64,000 bases of DNA from an uncultured Granulosicoccaceae bacterium (GTDB lineage Bacteria; Pseudomonadota; Gammaproteobacteria; Granulosicoccales; Granulosicoccaceae): the NCBI GenBank assembly GCA_938007995.1, contig CALLLW010000010.1:1-64000 (forward strand), given 5' to 3'. Of the stretch, positions 62,373-64,000 are shown in pieces (within the stretch, counting starts at the first letter, position 1; each line of letters opens with the position of its first letter). A program made the translations under genes and the position numbers. The notes under the pieces are model-generated. The model saw only the letters and a list, made by a program, of their open reading frames with translations. It was not told the DNA's origin and ran no database searches.

Positions 62373-64000
62373 TTACAAATCAATTTCAAGAATCCCGTCT
62401 CTCTGTGCTGCGCGTGACTGACACAGAATTACCTCCCGTTTTTGCTGCGATTTTGACAATACAAAATCCCGATGTTCGACCTCTCCACTCACGATCGAAC
62501 ACTTACACACGCCACACAAACCATCAGAACACTTTACATCAATTTGAATCCCGTTTTCGGTAAGCACATCGGTTGCTGACTTATCAGCAGGTACTTCAAA
62601 CTGTTTGCCGGATTGAATCAGCTTTAACGTGAACGGATAGTTGATGTATTCCGGCACTTCCGGCAGGGAAAAATACTCACTGTGTATTTGCTCATTAGAA
62701 AGCCCGGCCTTCTCTGCTGCAGCAACGACGGATTGCATGTAGGCGTCTGGTCCGCAGGTGTATACATGAGTACCGGGTGAGTGGCTCGCAAGCAGAGCAT
62801 CAAGATCTGCCCGGCTGCCTTCATCTGAAAAATGCAGATGAATACACTGATGCCATGGCACTGCAGCAAGGTCTTGCAGATACGCAGCATCTTTGCGCGT
62901 CGAGCAGGAGTAGTGCATAACAAAAGATTGTTTTGCAGCGTGTAGTTCATGCGCCATGGCAATCATTGGAGTGATACCAATTCCGCCACCCATTAACAGA
63001 TGATGAGTAGCATTTGTCTGAACCGGAAAATGATTGATCGGCTTAGAGATAAACAGCTTACGATCTTCGGTAAAAATCCGATGCAACAGTTGCGAACCGC
63101 CGCGGCCGTTATCTTCACGCAGCACACCTATCTGATAGGTAGATCGATCAGCCGGGTCACCGGACATCGAGTACTGTCGCAGAAACTCGGGCGCGACCAC
63201 AATATCCAGATGTGCACCGGCTTTCCATTCGGGTAACGGTGTGCCATCAAGTGAGGTAAATTCATACTTAGTGGTGCGTTCTGTCATCACTTCGACTTTA
63301 CTCAGCCTGACGCGTAACACAGGTGCATCGCCTTCAATGCGATATTCATGTGCAAGCCCGTTGATTTCACCACGCACCAGTTTTGCCTTATATTGCTCAG
63401 CGGTGATCATTGCCTGGTAGGCTTCAATACCTTTTTCACGATCCATCGGGTAGGGAAAGGGCCAGGGCGGTGGCGCAAGGTTTGCCGGATAAACAGCGAG
63501 GGTTTGATCTTCGTATTTAAGATGCAGATTTTTATTTAAATTGCGTATATTAATTGGATGCAGTGTTTGGCGGTAACCTCCATCGTCCTGTTTTTCCAGG
63601 TCCCACCACCATTTTTTGACCGGATTGCGTTCACCATTACCAACGGCATCGTCCAGCTTTGCCAGAAGCTTTGCCGATCCCGGTAGTTTCATCGCAGCCC
63701 ATCTGAACGGTGCTTCTTTAAATAACCCTTCAAGATTCCATGGGCAGGTTTTCATGCATCTGCCGCACATGGCTCCGCCTTCTGTGGTTAGTCGATACGT
63801 TGTGCACTTCTGGCTGTCTGACTTCCAGATCTCATAACCGTTAAACATCAGCTTCGGGCCTGCGGTGATGGCACCTGACGGGCACTCGCGTGCACACTTG
63901 TTACAGTTTTCGCAGAAGTTCTGTAAGCCGAAGTCGATTGGCTTGTCGTGAGTGACAGGCATGGTGGTAGTGACAACACCGGACTTAAGGCGCGGCCCGA
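62373..64000 (-). CDS. reductive dehalogenase fused to NAD(P)H-dependent flavin/[2Fe-2S] reductase (partial, 5' end outside window)
   Basis: The frame stays open to the right edge, reading GPRLKSGVVTTTMPVTHDKP before IDFGLQNFC; the ATG at 63962 is therefore internal. The first visible part is the C-terminal Fe-S domain of reductive dehalogenases, with [4Fe-4S] motifs CENCNKCARECP and CGRCMKTCP and an isolated QKCTTY Cys. A ferredoxin-NADP-reductase-like module follows: flavin-binding RQYSMSGDP, nucleotide-binding MGGGIGITPMIAMAHEL and YTCGPDAYM. The end is a plant-type [2Fe-2S] domain (CSDGLCGVCKC and ILCQSRA). This layout matches self-sufficient catabolic dehalogenases such as BhbA of brominated-phenol degraders. 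The corrinoid-binding catalytic domain lies beyond the window. Confidence 0.85.
   Translation of the reverse strand, partial: GPRLKSGVVTTTMPVTHDKPIDFGLQNFCENCNKCARECPSGAITAGPKLMFNGYEIWKSDSQKCTTYRLTTEGGAMCGRCMKTCPWNLEGLFKEAPFRWAAMKLPGSAKLLAKLDDAVGNGERNPVKKWWWDLEKQDDGGYRQTLHPINIRNLNKNLHLKYEDQTLAVYPANLAPPPWPFPYPMDREKGIEAYQAMITAEQYKAKLVRGEINGLAHEYRIEGDAPVLRVRLSKVEVMTERTTKYEFTSLDGTPLPEWKAGAHLDIVVAPEFLRQYSMSGDPADRSTYQIGVLREDNGRGGSQLLHRIFTEDRKLFISKPINHFPVQTNATHHLLMGGGIGITPMIAMAHELHAAKQSFVMHYSCSTRKDAAYLQDLAAVPWHQCIHLHFSDEGSRADLDALLASHSPGTHVYTCGPDAYMQSVVAAAEKAGLSNEQIHSEYFSLPEVPEYINYPFTLKLIQSGKQFEVPADKSATDVLTENGIQIDVKCSDGLCGVCKCSIVSGEVEHRDFVLSKSQQKREVILCQSRAAQRDGILEIDL

Overview
The window reads as chromosomal DNA from a marine, aerobic gammaproteobacterium of moderate GC content. 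Evidence for this is the lexA-imuA-imuB type SOS mutagenesis operon, fadBA, trpBA, and many importers (TRAP, tripartite tricarboxylate) feeding catabolic operons. The species cannot be fixed from the sequence alone. No rRNA, tRNA, CRISPR array or intact transposase gene was recognised.

Layout. 1-12.1 kb is a mixed housekeeping region: a truncated EamA transporter, a duplicated-domain lipoprotein, a secreted alpha/beta hydrolase, the SOS operon lexA-imuA-(PIN-like gene)-imuB with a LexA box, a BON protein, an Lrp/AsnC ligand-binding protein, asnS, a DUF599 membrane protein and a TPR protein. 12.1-14.5 kb holds an aldo/keto reductase and a DMT transporter, each with a copy of a MITE-like repeat at its 3' end. 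14.8-24.1 kb is a tightly overlapping seven-gene catabolic operon (GntR, DapA-like lyase, aldehyde dehydrogenase, MttB-family methyltransferase, FAD oxidoreductase, Tm-1-like protein, TMADH-like flavoprotein), probably for a methylated amine or betaine. 24.2-27.6 kb holds a thioesterase, two small conserved genes, a sugar-acid dehydratase and a Tm-1-like pseudogene remnant.

27.6-39.2 kb is an IclR-controlled island. Aminotransferase and IclR genes diverge from ALDH, TctB, TctA, TctC, class I amidotransferase, cytochrome P450, glutamine-synthetase-like and ferredoxin-reductase genes; a [2Fe-2S] ferredoxin lies just beyond, convergent with them. This resembles the gamma-glutamylation (Puu) logic for amine breakdown with a P450 system in place of the usual amine oxidase, and is the best candidate here for an undescribed pathway. 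39.9-44.9 kb is a homoprotocatechuate meta-cleavage operon (hpaF, hpaE, hpaD, a decayed gabD-like pseudogene, an hpaG-like gene, hpaH) sharing a palindrome-rich divergent promoter region with the ferredoxin.

45.3-51.6 kb (minus strand) encodes a TRAP importer, an amidase and a class III CoA-transferase. 52.2-57.4 kb is a beta-oxidation operon (acyl-CoA dehydrogenase, fadB, fadA). 57.6-61.3 kb has a small unknown gene, a D-cysteine desulfhydrase/cysteate lyase-type gene and trpBA. 61.5-62.3 kb is an array of about 163-bp tandem repeats, each able to form a long hairpin. The window ends inside a gene fusing a reductive-dehalogenase iron-sulfur domain to an NAD(P)H-dependent flavin/[2Fe-2S] reductase, i.e. 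a probable self-sufficient catabolic dehalogenase.
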